Source: Torymus aiolomorphi
Lineage: Eukaryota > Arthropoda > Insecta > Hymenoptera > Torymidae
Direction: 5' to 3'
NCBI GenBank assembly: GCA_036365515.1
Contig: CM070874.1
Coordinates: 209,182,297-209,246,296 of the forward strand
DNA length: 64,000 bases
Numbering within the stretch: the first letter of the stretch is position 1; every line of letters starts with the position of its first letter. A model generated the notes under the pieces. It was not told the DNA's origin and did no database searches. It saw nothing but the letters and a program-made list of their open reading frames with translations. The translations under genes and the position numbers were made by a program. Below are positions 62,788-64,000 of this stretch, one piece after another.

Positions 62788-63613
62788 GTAAGACAGCACG
62801 GCGTCATGTCTGTCGATTCTGGCCTTGTGGGCGCGTCCGAGATTGTGTTGGCAGCGCTCCAATCCTCACTTTGTGGCAGTTGATGTAATTTCTGCCTGAG
62901 AGAAGTGAGGTCCCATGAGCCACCCATTGGTGTTGGTCGGTGACTTGATGTGAGTTCTTGAGCGACGAGCCGTCGATGGATTGGTGCAGAATAGAGGCCC
63001 ACCTCTCCTTAATCTCTTCCTGGGTGGTGTATGTTGTACCATTCTCCGTGAGCCGCTGTCTGCACTGGCCGATCTCTTTAGCCAGGTAAGGGTCCGTGAT
63101 GTTCTCCAATCTACGGCCGGGTACTAGTCCGACAAGGCGGTCCTTGCGGTGGAGTGGGGCTAGCAACCGAAGGGAGGGAATCCCTAGCCCTCCTTCTGAA
63201 ACGGGGGCGTGGAAGTAGCCGATTGAGATGTCGTTCGGCAGGGCCATCCATTGCCTCACGAAGGCGCGCACCATCTTATCTGCCTTGCGGATATCAGTGA
63301 TGTTAATTCTCCCCAGCGCCATGTAATAGTAGACTTTAGGAAGAGCGCCGGCCTTTAGCGCAAAGATCTGCTCCTGGGGCTTGAGTGGTGCCTTCATTCG
63401 CCGTTCGAGGAGGGGACTGAGTTGGCTATTTAGCCGGACCGGTCGACATCCTTCAGGAGAGAATTTGATCCCTAGATATTTCCAGGAATCCTCCCTAGAG
63501 AGCGCGTGCAGCGGTTGACCTTTGACATGGAAGATCCGGTTAGCGTCGACTACCGTTTTCCTGAGACCGTCATTACCGACGATCGAGACTGTGTGACACT
63601 TGCTCGTGTTCAA
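62788..63613 (-). pseudogene. R2-like RT thumb and linker region, broken
   Basis: An open frame of about 269 codons holds KCHTVSIVG, SWKYLGIKF and EGGLGIPSLR, then KVRIGALPTQSRT, all usual for the region between RT and endonuclease in R2-clade proteins. After the last block the CCHC zinc knuckle expected in this clade is missing, and the homology continues in another frame with RIDRHDAV just before the TTAA at 62784. A deletion plus frameshift is inferred. Confidence 0.8.
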
Positions 63614-64000
63614 GAGTAGGTCACAAGTCCCCAGGAACGTACTTGTTCAGTCAAGTAGATGTTGTAGACCGACTGGCGAGGAGTTGATCTATGACAAGGT
63701 TGCATATTACCGGGGATAGTGGGTACCCTTGCTTGACTCCTCGCGTCACTTTGATAGGCTCTGATGACCAGTCTGTGCCCGATAGCGTTGTGGAACTGCT
63801 GGCGTATAGGTTCCTGAGGTAGGTGATCACCAGAGATGGAATGCCAGCTGCTTCTGCTGCCCGCATGATGGCACTATATTCCATGCTGTTGAAGGCTTTT
63901 ATAAGATCCAAAGTTGCGGTGAAAGTCGACTTGAAATGTTGATACCGGCTCCGCATGAGGGCGTCGAGTAGCACCGTGTTGTCTCTTCTGCTGATCATCC
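63614..64000 (-). pseudogene. R2-like reverse transcriptase, partial (runs off the window)
   Basis: Partial open frame with RT motif A-like ATLDLIKAFNSMEYS and TRGVKQGYPLSP. The first Asp of motif A is present; family members usually have KAFD and QGDPLSP, so Asn and Tyr here are substitutions. The frame stops at 63651 soon after CNLVIDQLL. The FADD/YADD active-site segment expected next is missing, and homology resumes directly with a KCHTVSIVG block, so an internal deletion removed motif C. Confidence 0.8.

Larger units (their letters stand above)
60060..64000 (-). mobile_element. R2-clade non-LTR retrotransposon, degraded, cut by window edge
   Basis: Minus-strand remains of one element: reverse transcriptase (63998 to about 63651), thumb/linker (63613-62804) and restriction-like endonuclease end (60567 to about 60150), split by a TTAA-flanked palindrome at 60568-62787. 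R2-type order and motifs are clear. I see no 28S rDNA flank on its 3' side, so it is not at the canonical R2 site. The 5' part lies beyond the right edge. Confidence 0.85.

Noticed and set aside
60000..64000. R2 element sitting in 28S rDNA
   Set aside because: No 28S flanking sequence is seen on the 3' side; the element is followed by AT-rich non-rDNA.
1..64000. tRNA or rRNA genes
   Set aside because: No A-box/B-box pair with a cloverleaf fold and no rDNA segment was recognised by eye. A tRNAscan-SE run would be needed to exclude degenerate copies.

Overview
The window is eukaryotic, AT-rich, repeat-dominated DNA, almost certainly from an arthropod and most likely an insect. The evidence is the set of degraded element types: a BEL/Pao LTR retrotransposon with an insect-style gag (DUF1759) and integrase tail (DUF5641), an R2-clade non-LTR retrotransposon, a Mutator-like (MULE) transposase and a CACTA/tnp2-type transposase with an intron. 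I see no bacterial operons, no rRNA or tRNA genes and no intact host protein-coding gene. The species cannot be named from this sequence alone.

Layout. 1-8512: satellite A, a 462-bp tandem monomer organised in three-monomer higher-order repeats (about 1,387 bp), nearly uniform up to about 6.0 kb and then decaying monomer by monomer. 8970-9740: a short array of an ATCTCAGCTGAGAT-type palindrome every 60-70 bp. 9743-36284: satellite B, built from 130-165-bp subunits in a large higher-order repeat. A 147-bp TTAA-flanked MITE sits at the same place in eleven units, and its spacing (2258, 2327, 1545, 1676, then 2259, 2325, 1545, 1671, then 1546, 1675) shows a 7.8-kb duplication followed by a 3.2-kb partial repeat. 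34959-36138: a 1.18-kb foldback element with a TA target duplication. 36285-38010: a related decayed minisatellite.

38-42 kb: microsatellites, several long palindromic foldback elements (some TTAA-flanked), and on the minus strand at 41227-41292 a sequence with every conserved core position of a hammerhead ribozyme. 41957-50600: a minus-strand Mutator-like transposase pseudogene split by a 7,056-bp BEL/Pao retrotransposon (42624-49679) with a 5-bp GGCGT target duplication; the element has several stops and frameshifts and unequal LTRs. 50.6-52.7 kb: AT-rich non-coding repeats and a (CA)n tract. 53109-57205: a minus-strand CACTA-like transposase pseudogene whose intron holds a GTAGAGACAGA minisatellite. 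57.3-59.3 kb: a stack of non-autonomous DNA elements, including a hAT-like MITE with an 8-bp duplication. 60.1-64.0 kb: a minus-strand R2-like retrotransposon running off the right edge, split by a 2.2-kb near-perfect palindrome inserted at TTAA.

The parts do not form one pathway. The window reads as a pericentromeric or other heterochromatic region where satellites, autonomous transposons and many foldback elements have inserted into each other. The most informative observations are the hammerhead motif, the MITE fossilised inside the satellite higher-order repeat, the family of TTAA-flanked giant palindromes, and nested insertions that can be read exactly from their target duplications.
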